The notes under the pieces are model-generated. The model worked only from the letters and a program-made list of their open reading frames with translations. It was not told the DNA's origin and ran no database searches. This document shows positions 1 to 6,179 of a DNA stretch of 11,567 nt, in pieces; positions within the stretch are counted from its first letter, which is position 1, and every line of letters starts with the position of its first letter. This DNA is from UBA2093 sp049454855 (lineage in GTDB: Bacteria; Actinomycetota; Acidimicrobiia; Acidimicrobiales; Ilumatobacteraceae), in the NCBI GenBank assembly GCA_049454855.1, contig JBMUAQ010000066.1, forward strand, positions 1 through 11,567, given 5' to 3'. A program made the position numbers and the translations under genes.

Positions 1-2
1 AC

Positions 3-539
3 AACGGCTGGCAGGTGGCGAACTCCACGCTCGCATTCGAGCGTGGCATGAGCGCCACCACCGGCTACCGCCGTTTCGAGAGCGAGTACAAGGCGATGGT
101 GCGCGGCGCGAAGGAGAACGGCTCCATCGAGGACCCGACCATCCGCCAGCGACTCGTGCAGTACTACACGAAGATCCAGCTTCTGCGGATCAACGGTCTG
201 CGTTCGCTGTCCACCACCCTCATGGGCAAGAAGGACCCCGACATGATGGCCCTCGGTGCCACGAACAAGATGTTCTGGACCGAGATGCACAAGGAGGCCA
301 TGGAGCTCGCCCTCGACATCAACGGGGCGGACTCGATGCTGGTGGACTCCGCAATGGGCGACGGCAACTGGCCCGGAACCGCGCGCGAGAAGCGCCGGCC
401 CGGCTACCCGGTGAGCGGGATGATGTCGGCCTTCTTCTTCTCGCGTTCCGAAACGATCTGGGGCGGCACTAGCCAGATCCAGCGCAACATCGTCGGCGAG
501 CGTGTGCTCGGCCTGCCGAAGGAGCCAAGCAGCAAGTAG
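3..539 (+). CDS. Acyl-CoA dehydrogenase, C-terminal part (5' end outside the window)
   Basis: The reading frame is open from the window edge, so only about 178 C-terminal residues are visible. Acyl-CoA dehydrogenases are FAD flavoenzymes that introduce the alpha-beta double bond into acyl-CoA thioesters in fatty-acid, amino-acid or steroid side-chain catabolism. The visible part is the C-terminal helical domain. It starts with NGWQVANSTLAFERG, the usual junction into this domain, and ends with ETIWGGTSQIQRNIVGERVL, the family's FAD/dimer-contact signature. The residue before GTSQIQ, which is the catalytic Glu in medium-chain enzymes, is Gly here. The Glu of AFERG (codon at 39-41) may play the role of the helix-G base known from isovaleryl-CoA dehydrogenase. 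Substrate cannot be assigned. GTG at 15 is an internal Val codon, not the start. The gene converges on the transporter, with stop codons 22 bp apart. Confidence 0.93.
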   Translation, partial: NGWQVANSTLAFERGMSATTGYRRFESEYKAMVRGAKENGSIEDPTIRQRLVQYYTKIQLLRINGLRSLSTTLMGKKDPDMMALGATNKMFWTEMHKEAMELALDINGADSMLVDSAMGDGNWPGTAREKRRPGYPVSGMMSAFFFSRSETIWGGTSQIQRNIVGERVLGLPKEPSSK

Positions 540-544
540 GCGGT

Positions 545-585
545 GTGGGCACCGGTTGCCGTCAGTCGGCGACCGGTTCGCCCAC
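545..585. terminator. Long GC-rich hairpin between convergent genes, probable bidirectional terminator
   Basis: Outer arms GTGGGC (545-550) and GCCCAC (580-585) flank inner arms ACCGGTTGCCG (551-561) and CGGCGACCGGT (567-577), with loop TCAGT and a 2-nt bulge at 578-579. This gives 17 pairs, one of them G-U. The hairpin lies just after the acyl-CoA dehydrogenase stop and overlaps the last codons of the transporter. There is no T-tract on either side, so it is not a classic intrinsic terminator. U-tract-less hairpins are often proposed as terminators in actinobacteria. Termination itself is inferred. Confidence 0.5.
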
Positions 586-2085
586 GGTCTCGTCCTCGAA
601 TGCCGCGTGCTGGCGAAGCGGCAGTTCGCGCACCATCACGGTGAGCAGCAGGGCCACCGCGATCAGCGGCACCGACCAGCGGAACACCGTCGTGATGCCG
701 GACGAAATGGCATCGAGTGCCTGTGTTCGCCCCGGCTCGGGAAGCTTGTCGATGTTCCGGGGTGCCCGCAGCAGCTGCGGGTCCACCCGTCCCGTCAGCT
801 GACTGTTCAGCACCGCGCCGTATGCGGCGAGTGCCACGGTGCTGGCGAGGTTTCGGCACAACTGCGACAGCGAACTGGCCACGCCGAGGTCCATCACGGC
901 GACGGAGTTCTGGATGGCAGTGGTGGAAGTGGGCATGGTCGCACCGACACAGAGCCCCATCATCGCCATGCCCACGAGACTCAGCGCGATGCGGCTGCCG
1001 CTCGAGTTCACCAGGCTCACCATTGCCATGCCGGCCGTGCCTGCCGCCGCACCGACGATCGGCCACGTCCGGTAGTGGCCCGTGGCCGTGACGCGGCGGC
1101 CCACCCACGTGCTCGAGAGGGTCATGCCGACCATCATCGGCACCAGGAGGAGACCCGAGTTCGTGGGTGACACGCCGGTGACGGCCTGCAGGAACAGCGG
1201 CATGAAACTGCTGACGACGGTCATGCCCGCGCTGATGAGGCTGACCATCGGCACCATCACCTGCACGGTGTGGTTCCGGAACAGATGCATCGGCACGATG
1301 GGATTCGTGGTGCGCGGTTCCCACCACATGAACACAGCGAACACGACGACGGTTCCTGCGAGCATGCCGAACGTCTGGATCGACAGCCAGCCGTAATGAC
1401 CCGGCGACCACGACAGACCGATGATCAGCAATGCCACACCGGACACGAGCAGCGTGGCCCCCCACTTGTCGATGGTGGTGTCGCGGCGGATGACGGGAAG
1501 CCGAAGGTGACGCTGCGTCATCCAGAGGGCGAACACGCCGAACGGGACGTTGACGATGAAGATCCAGCGCCACGAGGTGTTGTCGACGATGAGTCCGCCG
1601 ATGAGGGGGCCGGCCACGCTGGACACGGCGAAGATGCTCGTGAACGCGCCAACGTAGCGGCCCCTCTCGCGCGGTGGCACAAGGTCGGCGATCACGATGA
1701 ATGACATGGCCATGGCGCCGCCGCTTCCGATTCCCTGCACCGCGCGCGCCAGCACCAACAGCGTCATGTTCGGGGCGACGGCACACATCAACGAGCCCGC
1801 GAGGAACACGAGGATGGCGAACTGCGTGAACTTCTTGCGCCCGTAGAGGTCGCTGAACTTCCCGAACAACGGCGTGGCCGCGGTGGACGTGAGCAGGTAC
1901 GAGGTGGAGACCCACGTGTAGGCCTTGATGCCGCCGATGTCGGAGATGATCGTGGTGAGCGCCGTGCTCACCATCTGTCCGTTGAGGGCGGAGAGCCCGG
2001 TGGCGGTCATGAGTGCCGCGTAGACCATGCGGATCTCGTGCTGCGAGATGGTGAAGTTCTCTGATTCGATGTTTGCACCGTACAA
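562..2085 (-). CDS. MFS transporter, DHA2 (EmrB/QacA-like) drug-efflux family
   Basis: This is an inner-membrane, proton-driven exporter of the 14-helix DHA2 type, whose members usually export drugs, dyes or metabolites. From the chosen TTG it has 507 residues, a normal family length. Motif A appears as GKFSDLYGRKK (about residues 75-85) and the antiporter motif C as AGPLIGG (about 158-164). RAVQGIGSGGAMAM precedes motif C as in the family, and hydrophobic helices follow to the end. The start is uncertain. ATG at 2028 would begin inside the first helix, while the upstream residues SQHEIR resemble the family's usual (T/S)HREI lead-in, so the start should lie further up. TTG at 2085 has no clear ribosome site; ATC at 2070 is another in-frame possibility. 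The gene is divergent from ogt with shared upstream DNA. No regulator gene is adjacent. The exported substrate is unknown. Confidence 0.9.
   Translation of the reverse strand: MYGANIESENFTISQHEIRMVYAALMTATGLSALNGQMVSTALTTIISDIGGIKAYTWVSTSYLLTSTAATPLFGKFSDLYGRKKFTQFAILVFLAGSLMCAVAPNMTLLVLARAVQGIGSGGAMAMSFIVIADLVPPRERGRYVGAFTSIFAVSSVAGPLIGGLIVDNTSWRWIFIVNVPFGVFALWMTQRHLRLPVIRRDTTIDKWGATLLVSGVALLIIGLSWSPGHYGWLSIQTFGMLAGTVVVFAVFMWWEPRTTNPIVPMHLFRNHTVQVMVPMVSLISAGMTVVSSFMPLFLQAVTGVSPTNSGLLLVPMMVGMTLSSTWVGRRVTATGHYRTWPIVGAAAGTAGMAMVSLVNSSGSRIALSLVGMAMMGLCVGATMPTSTTAIQNSVAVMDLGVASSLSQLCRNLASTVALAAYGAVLNSQLTGRVDPQLLRAPRNIDKLPEPGRTQALDAISSGITTVFRWSVPLIAVALLLTVMVRELPLRQHAAFEDETVGEPVAD
2077..2082 (-). 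promoter_or_regulatory. Possible -10 box for the MFS transporter
   Basis: On the minus strand this reads TACGGT, which fits the actinobacterial TANNNT -10 pattern. Transcription would begin near 2070, exactly at an in-frame ATC codon and downstream of the TTG at 2085. No -35 match is seen. If real, it argues against the TTG start. The call is weak because short hexamers occur by chance. Confidence 0.25.
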
Positions 2086-2104
2086 CGAACGGTGGTGCCG
2101 GGGA

Positions 2105-2131
2105 CGAACCGTGCGTACAGTTCGCACCGTG
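2105..2131 (+). promoter_or_regulatory. Possible operator: inverted repeat over the ogt -10 box
   Basis: GTGCG (2111-2115) and CGCAC (2123-2127) form an inverted repeat with a 7-nt spacer, extended after one mismatch by AC (2108-2109) and GT (2129-2130). It covers the probable -10 box TACAGT and ends at the likely GTG start of ogt. The same stretch is three imperfect 9-bp tandem units (2105-2113, 2114-2122, 2123-2131), each of form CG-AC-GT with variable bases between. A second ACGAAC lies 19 bp upstream of the one at 2104 (2085-2090). A regulator bound here could control ogt and perhaps the transporter; no such regulator is encoded in the window. Confidence 0.35.
2116..2121 (+). promoter_or_regulatory. 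-10 box (TACAGT) for a leaderless ogt transcript
   Basis: TACAGT fits TANNNT and is followed by 7 nt and then the GTG at 2129, so the first transcribed base would be the first base of the start codon. No convincing -35 is seen. The call rests on position and consensus only. Confidence 0.45.
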
Positions 2132-2644
2132 GACCGGCCGGATGAGATGTTCTGGAGCACTCTGCGCGCCCCGTTCGGTGTGCTCACCGTGGTTGCCGGG
2201 CAGCGCGGTCTGCGCGCCGTGCACATCGGTGGGCCCGACACCCTCGAGGACGGGCTCCGCGCCGCGGTGGAGTCAGGCCCGCGGCATGCGACTCTCGCAG
2301 CCCCGTTGGCAGGGCTGCGCGAGTACCTAGCCGGCACCCGAACCGGGTTCGACCTGCGCCTCGACCTGCGCGGCACGCCGTTCCAGGTGGAGGTGTGGAG
2401 GTCGTTGCGCAGGGTGCCCTACGGGCGGACGGCCACGTATGCCGACCAGGCACGTTCGATCGGTCGGCCGAAGGCCGTGCGTGCCGTGGGTTCAGCCAAC
2501 GGCCGCAATCCGGTGCCCATCGTGCTGCCGTGCCACCGCATCGTGGCCTCCGACGGCACTCTCGGTGGCTACAGCGGCGGGTTGCAGGTGAAAGAGTGGT
2601 TGCTCGCGCACGAGCAGCGCGGGACGAAAGGGGCACGCCGATGA
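2129..2644 (+). CDS. ogt: Methylated-DNA-[protein]-cysteine S-methyltransferase (O6-alkylguanine repair)
   Basis: This is a suicide repair protein that transfers the alkyl group from O6-alkylguanine in DNA to its own cysteine. The active-site motif PCHR is present with the acceptor at Cys135 (counting from GTG 2129), in the context IVLPCHRIV. Before it comes the recognition-helix and Asn-hinge region VGSANGRNPVPI, and after it the conserved GGYSGGLQVKEWLLAHE. The N-terminal part (about residues 7-80) is the short beta-rich domain. Length is 171 residues, typical of the stand-alone Ogt type without an Ada domain. GTG 2129 is preferred because a -10-like box places transcription start there; ATG 2147 is the alternative and gives 165 residues with C129. 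The end overlaps the next gene by ATGA, so the two are co-transcribed. Confidence 0.93.
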   Translation: MDRPDEMFWSTLRAPFGVLTVVAGQRGLRAVHIGGPDTLEDGLRAAVESGPRHATLAAPLAGLREYLAGTRTGFDLRLDLRGTPFQVEVWRSLRRVPYGRTATYADQARSIGRPKAVRAVGSANGRNPVPIVLPCHRIVASDGTLGGYSGGLQVKEWLLAHEQRGTKGARR

Positions 2645-2994
2645 TGACGGTTTCTTCGCAGGTGCTCTCGACGCTGCTGCTGGTGGTGCTGGGTGTCACG
2701 GCCGGGTTCGACCTCGTGCGCAGTGAGCGCGCGTTCGCCGTCACCGACCGTCTGGGGATCCCCCGGGATGCGGTGCCACTGCTCGGCGGGGTGAAGGCGG
2801 CGGCAGCCGTTGCGGTGTTCGTGGGCACCGACATGGTCCGCGTGGCCGAGGCAGCCGGGTTGTTCCTCGTTCTCTACTTCGCGGTGGCGTTTCTCACGCA
2901 CCTGCGTGCCCGCGACAGCGTGCGGAACACGGTACCCGCCGTTTCGATGCTGGTCGTGTCGGTTGCGTACGTGCTGGCAACCGTGGCGCGCTAG
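2641..2994 (+). CDS. DoxX-like small integral membrane protein
   Basis: This 117-residue protein has about four hydrophobic segments (roughly residues 8-22, 45-62, 68-85 and 97-114) joined by short loops. This is the layout of the DoxX-like family, including a basic loop after helix 1 and the PLLGGVKAAAAVAVF helix. DoxX-like proteins are poorly understood; some mycobacterial members have been linked to redox stress in membranes. No catalytic residues are visible. The start is ATG 2641, overlapping the ogt stop as ATGA, with AAAGGGG about 7 nt upstream as ribosome site. The coupling to ogt is direct, though a functional link to alkylation repair is only a guess. It ends 6 bp before the convergent DUF2889 gene. 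Confidence 0.78.
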   Translation: MMTVSSQVLSTLLLVVLGVTAGFDLVRSERAFAVTDRLGIPRDAVPLLGGVKAAAAVAVFVGTDMVRVAEAAGLFLVLYFAVAFLTHLRARDSVRNTVPAVSMLVVSVAYVLATVAR

Positions 2995-3000
2995 CCGGGC

Positions 3001-3648
3001 TCAGTCCCAGCCCTTCCATTCGTCGGGGTTCTTGCCGAGCTTCACGAGGCGCTTGCGCATCCACACCGGGATCTCCATCGGTTCCCCACGGCGGATCTCG
3101 TTCACCATGTCGCCGTTCTCGTCCCACATGTGGCACGTGTTCAGGTTCATCTCGTGGCCCTTGGCGCGTTCCGCGGCGGTCATCTGGCGGCCGCCGGAGC
3201 CGGTGGCGTGGCGTGCGCGCATCGACCAACCGCTCTGGATGGCAACCGGGGCCATCGCCGAGAGCAGGGCGCCGATGTGGGTGCAGCCCCTCGGACCGCC
3301 GAACATCTCGCGGATCCTGTTGTTGAAACCGCGCGCAATCGACAGGCCCACGAGCCCGTCGTACTTCGGGATGATGTTGGTGCAGCGCACGTGCGGGTGC
3401 TCCTTCATCTCCACGTGTGCCGCCTCGATGCGGAACGCCGGGTAGGAGACCTCGAGATCGACGACCATGTGGTGCACCCACAGTTCCTTGTCGTCCTCCT
3501 CGAGGTACAGGCCCCCCGGCTTCTCGTCGCAGAGGACCCCGCGCAGGAGGAAGCGGTCGTCACTCATCTTGTAGGTGCGAACCTCGTAGCGGCGCGTGTG
3601 GATGAGCTCGCCGCCCTCGGGCGGTGGGGGCATGAATTCGTAGGTCAC
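3001..3648 (-). CDS. DUF2889 family protein of unknown function
   Basis: This is a 215-residue soluble protein with no signal peptide or membrane helix. It matches what I know of DUF2889: an N-terminal HTRRYEVRTYK (residues 17-27), a middle strand region with WVHHMVVDLE, then GLVGLSIARGFNNRIREMFG followed by the family hallmark GPRGCTHIGALL (about 118-129). The function is unknown in the family. The C-terminal 60 residues are basic and include NTCHMW (170-175). The start is taken as GTG 3648 because GAGAGG lies 8 nt upstream; ATG 3633 and ATG 3717 are alternatives. The upstream neighbour on the same strand is the secreted protein, 99 bp away with a hairpin between, so the two need not be one operon. 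The gene is convergent with the DoxX-like gene. Confidence 0.8.
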   Translation of the reverse strand: MTYEFMPPPPEGGELIHTRRYEVRTYKMSDDRFLLRGVLCDEKPGGLYLEEDDKELWVHHMVVDLEVSYPAFRIEAAHVEMKEHPHVRCTNIIPKYDGLVGLSIARGFNNRIREMFGGPRGCTHIGALLSAMAPVAIQSGWSMRARHATGSGGRQMTAAERAKGHEMNLNTCHMWDENGDMVNEIRRGEPMEIPVWMRKRLVKLGKNPDEWKGWD

Positions 3649-3725
3649 GTGACAAGCCTCTCGTGTCGGTCGACGCCACTGGACATTCTCGCCGCCAGAC
3701 ACTGCAGTGGGCATCATCGGAACGA

Positions 3726-3743
3726 CGTGGCGCGGACGCCACG
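3726..3743 (-). terminator. Hairpin after the secreted-protein gene
   Basis: CGTGGCG (3726-3732) and CGCCACG (3737-3743) make a perfect 7-bp stem with a 4-nt loop. On the minus strand it lies 4 nt past the stop of the secreted-protein gene and about 78 nt before the DUF2889 start. No T-run follows, so it is a terminator candidate or an mRNA 3'-end stabiliser rather than a certain terminator. Confidence 0.42.
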
Positions 3744-3747
3744 GACG

Positions 3748-5610
3748 TCACGGGTTCTGAGGTGCGGGGTTCTGCGGTGCGGGACCCTGTCCGCCGGGGT
3801 TCTGCTGTCCTTGCCAGCTGAAGTTGGTGGAGTTGCCGGCGCGGTCGGAGGCCATCACCCGCCACTGCCCGAGACCCGACTTGCAAGTCGTGACATCGAC
3901 GGTGGCCTGGATGAAGTTCGCAGGGTCAGGAGAGGCATCTGAGGCGCTGTCCATCACCATCGATCCCTTCGTGCCGCTCATCACCTGAAGTGAGGCCCCT
4001 CCGCTCGTTGTCGCAGCGGTGATCGTGCAGCCGCCCTTCGGGCCCTGGACCTGGTACGACAGCCCGCCGACGTCCTGCCAGCTGGTCTCGGAACCGATGC
4101 CCGCGCGTTGCGGACGCCAGAAGGTGAGGGTGAGCGTGTTGCTCGTCGGCGAACCCATCTGCTGGGGCACGGTGTACGTGCCGTCGGGGGAGTGGATGGT
4201 GAGTGCCTGACTTGTCCCGTCCTGCCACGTGCGCAGCGACGGCGCCGTCTGGATGACACCTGAGATCACCTGGCTGGAGGATGCCACCGACTTCCCGGCC
4301 CGGTCCGTGATGTTGTAGCGGATGGTGTCGCCCACCTTCAGGCCCTCCGGCCCGGGCATGCGCGGCTTGATCTCGTTGACCCACGAGAGACCCGTCTGCA
4401 GGGTTCCCTTCGACGGGACGATGTTGGGCAGGCCGTCGTTGTCGGGGTCACACGTGCTGAACAGCCACTCGTCCATCGACTGGTCGTAACTGGTGTCGGC
4501 GGGCCAGGTGGCCGGCGTGGCGCCGGGGTTCAACGGGTTGCGGGCGATCACCTTCGAACCGCAGAAGTCCGCGTAGTTGGTGGATCCGCCCGTGAGAGGC
4601 AGCGCGTTGTCGGCCGGCTGGTTGCCGGAGTCGAAATCGGGCGAGATCGTGACCGCGCGGCTCGAGGACCCAGAGCACCACGAGATGCCCGTGCAGTCCA
4701 CGTTGAAGTAGCCGAACTTCGGGTCGGGACGGCTGGAGAAGTACTTCGTCGTGGCGTTGAAGCTGAAGAACACGCCCTGGAAGGTGTTGATCATCTTGTT
4801 CAGACGGTCTGCCGCCACCTGGTTGTCGGACGGGCGGTCGATGTTGAACGCGTTCAGGTTCACGCAGTCGCCGCCGCAGATGAGGGCGGTGAAGATGTTC
4901 GCCTCGCCGAGGAGGGTGCCATCGGACTTCGTCTCCGTGGAGAAGAAGGTCGAGTCCACCAGGTCGAGTTTGCCGTCGTTGTCGTCATCCACGTCGACGA
5001 AGGCGGGAAGGCCGTCCTTGTCCGCGTCACCGCCGGCGGGGTTCTCGGTGGGGTCGGCGGCGGAGCGGACACCCGCACCCTGCACCTTGCTCTTGCCCAG
5101 GTTCTCGCGTGCCGGGGGCACGCCTCCCGTCACGGGAACCGCGCTGCCGGCCACGGGGATGGAGGACTTGAGACTTGTGTAGGCATAGTTGCCCTTCACA
5201 CTGACCGTGCCGAGGCTGAGGGTTGACTTCGTGGTGCGCTTCAATGCGGTGTAGGCCGACTTGGCCTTCGAGACCGATGTGGCCTTCTTCTTGGCAGATG
5301 CCATGTACTTCAGCATCACGGGGCCGACGTACGCGCCGGTGGTGCTCACCACCGAGAGAGTCATCGCGTTGGTGTCCGCCTTCGGGATGCCCTTCAGTGT
5401 GACCTTCCCGCGGCTCGAGGTGGCCATGTACGCCTTTCCAGCCTTCGACACCGCGAGCATGCGGTAGCCGGCGGCGAGTTTCGCGGTGACCGTGACAGTG
5501 CCCGTCGATGCATCAACGGTGCCCACCGATCCCATCACGGGTGCGGCGAGCAGGGCGGCAAGTGCTGCGGCGACTATCCGCCGGCCGCGAGTCTTCGGAA
5601 GTGTGCGCAT
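3748..5610 (-). CDS. Secreted protein with calcium-binding-type Asp repeats and an Ig-like C-terminal region
   Basis: This 620-residue exported protein has no recognised enzyme signature. Residues 1-34 form a signal peptide: a basic start with RGRR, a hydrophobic core of AAALAALLAAPVMG, and likely cleavage after VDA. Residues 35-160 are Lys/Ser/Thr/Val-rich beta-type sequence. Residues 195-219 carry DADKDGLPAFVDVDDDNDGK, the Asp/Asn/Gly spacing of thrombospondin type 3 calcium-binding repeats, and a second short unit, DPDNDGLP, lies at 388-395. The region 240-390 contains six of the eight cysteines (245, 249, 306, 312, 350, 387), suggesting disulfides. Residues 420-600 look like bacterial Ig-type sandwiches (for example VMASDRAGNSTNFSW). 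The end is a Pro/Gln/Asn/Gly tail with PAPQNPAPQNP. There is no LPXTG motif or C-terminal membrane helix, so it is probably released or loosely surface-bound. ATG 5610 has AAGGGG 6 nt upstream. Confidence 0.8.
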   Translation of the reverse strand: MRTLPKTRGRRIVAAALAALLAAPVMGSVGTVDASTGTVTVTAKLAAGYRMLAVSKAGKAYMATSSRGKVTLKGIPKADTNAMTLSVVSTTGAYVGPVMLKYMASAKKKATSVSKAKSAYTALKRTTKSTLSLGTVSVKGNYAYTSLKSSIPVAGSAVPVTGGVPPARENLGKSKVQGAGVRSAADPTENPAGGDADKDGLPAFVDVDDDNDGKLDLVDSTFFSTETKSDGTLLGEANIFTALICGGDCVNLNAFNIDRPSDNQVAADRLNKMINTFQGVFFSFNATTKYFSSRPDPKFGYFNVDCTGISWCSGSSSRAVTISPDFDSGNQPADNALPLTGGSTNYADFCGSKVIARNPLNPGATPATWPADTSYDQSMDEWLFSTCDPDNDGLPNIVPSKGTLQTGLSWVNEIKPRMPGPEGLKVGDTIRYNITDRAGKSVASSSQVISGVIQTAPSLRTWQDGTSQALTIHSPDGTYTVPQQMGSPTSNTLTLTFWRPQRAGIGSETSWQDVGGLSYQVQGPKGGCTITAATTSGGASLQVMSGTKGSMVMDSASDASPDPANFIQATVDVTTCKSGLGQWRVMASDRAGNSTNFSWQGQQNPGGQGPAPQNPAPQNP

Positions 5611-5637
5611 CGGATTCCCCTTCGTGCTGTGCCCCCG

Positions 5638-5643
5638 AAGATA
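5638..5643 (-). promoter_or_regulatory. Possible -10 box for the secreted-protein gene
   Basis: On the minus strand this reads TATCTT, matching TANNNT, 27 nt before the ATG at 5610. It would give a leader of about 20 nt containing the AAGGGG ribosome site. No good -35 is seen at the usual spacing. Confidence 0.35.
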
Positions 5644-5690
5644 GTTCGGCCGGGGCGGCCGTGGGTCCTGTCTGCGGGTGCACGGTGGGG

Positions 5691-5696
5691 CAGAAT
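5691..5696 (+). promoter_or_regulatory. Possible -10 box (CAGAAT) for a leaderless YqeY-type gene
   Basis: CAGAAT ends 6 nt before the GTG at 5703. It departs from TANNNT at the first base but keeps A at position 2 and T at position 6. No distinct ribosome site can be separated from the G-run just before the start, which supports leaderless translation. The same hexamer precedes argS. Confidence 0.3.
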
Positions 5697-5702
5697 CTGG
5701 GG

Positions 5703-6164
5703 GTGACCACCCTGAAGGAACGACTGAAGGCCGATTTGACGGCCGCAATGAAGGCGGGCAACGACGTGGAGCGGTCGGCGCTGCGCATGGCGCTCGCGGC
5801 CGTCTCGAACGCCGAGGTCGCCGGTGACCAGGCCGTGGAACTGAGCGACGACCAGGTGGTTGCGGTGCTGCAGGCCGAGGCCAAGAAACGGGCGGAGGCG
5901 GCCGAGATCTACGCCGGTGCCGGCCGCGCCGAGGCCGCCGACGGTGAGCGTGCCGAGCTCGCAGTGTTCGAGAGGTACCTGCCCGCGGCGATGGGGGAGG
6001 ACGAGATCCGCGCGGTGGTGTCAGAGGAGGTCGCCACCGCGGCCGCTGCGGGGAACGCCGGGGCGAAGGCGATGGGCGCGGTGGTGAAGGCGGTGCGCGC
6101 GCGTGTCGGCGCATCGGCCGACGGTGCGCTCGTGGCGAAACTGGTGAAGGAGGCGCTCGGCTGA
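5703..6164 (+). CDS. GatB/YqeY domain-containing protein
   Basis: This 153-residue helical protein is the usual length for stand-alone YqeY proteins, which resemble the C-terminal tRNA-binding tail of the GatB amidotransferase subunit. The typical start TLKERLKADLTAAMKAGN is followed by RSALRMALAAVSNAEV. The signature helix AEAKKRAEAAEIYAGAGR (about 60-77) follows, then AVFERYLPAAMGEDEI. The C-terminal half (about 110-153) contains GAKAMGAVVKAVRARVGASADG, as in the family. The precise role is unknown; a tRNA-related function has been suggested by homology. GTG 5703 is chosen because homology begins right there and a -10-like box precedes it. The gene is divergent from the secreted-protein gene and followed after 15 bp by the DinB-like gene, probably in one transcript. 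Confidence 0.9.
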   Translation: MTTLKERLKADLTAAMKAGNDVERSALRMALAAVSNAEVAGDQAVELSDDQVVAVLQAEAKKRAEAAEIYAGAGRAEAADGERAELAVFERYLPAAMGEDEIRAVVSEEVATAAAAGNAGAKAMGAVVKAVRARVGASADGALVAKLVKEALG

Positions 6165-6179
6165 GGGCCGACGGACGAC

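Noticed and set aside
404..2224. Long open frame (606 codons) on the minus strand over the transporter
   Set aside because: It is Arg/His-rich, without any recognisable domain, and lies in another frame of a clear MFS gene; high GC depletes stop codons and makes such shadows.
2997..3013. GGGCT/AGCCC hairpin between the DoxX-like and DUF2889 genes
   Set aside because: Only five base pairs with a 7-nt loop and no T-run; expected by chance at this GC content.
3751..3802. PQNP/QNPG tail repeats as a tandem-repeat locus
   Set aside because: The repeats are few, short and imperfect at DNA level; better treated as low-complexity protein tail.
5611..6114. Upstream extension of the secreted protein over the YqeY-type gene
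   Set aside because: The extension is Pro/Arg-rich noise antisense to a good YqeY gene, and the signal peptide plus ribosome site fix the start at 5610.
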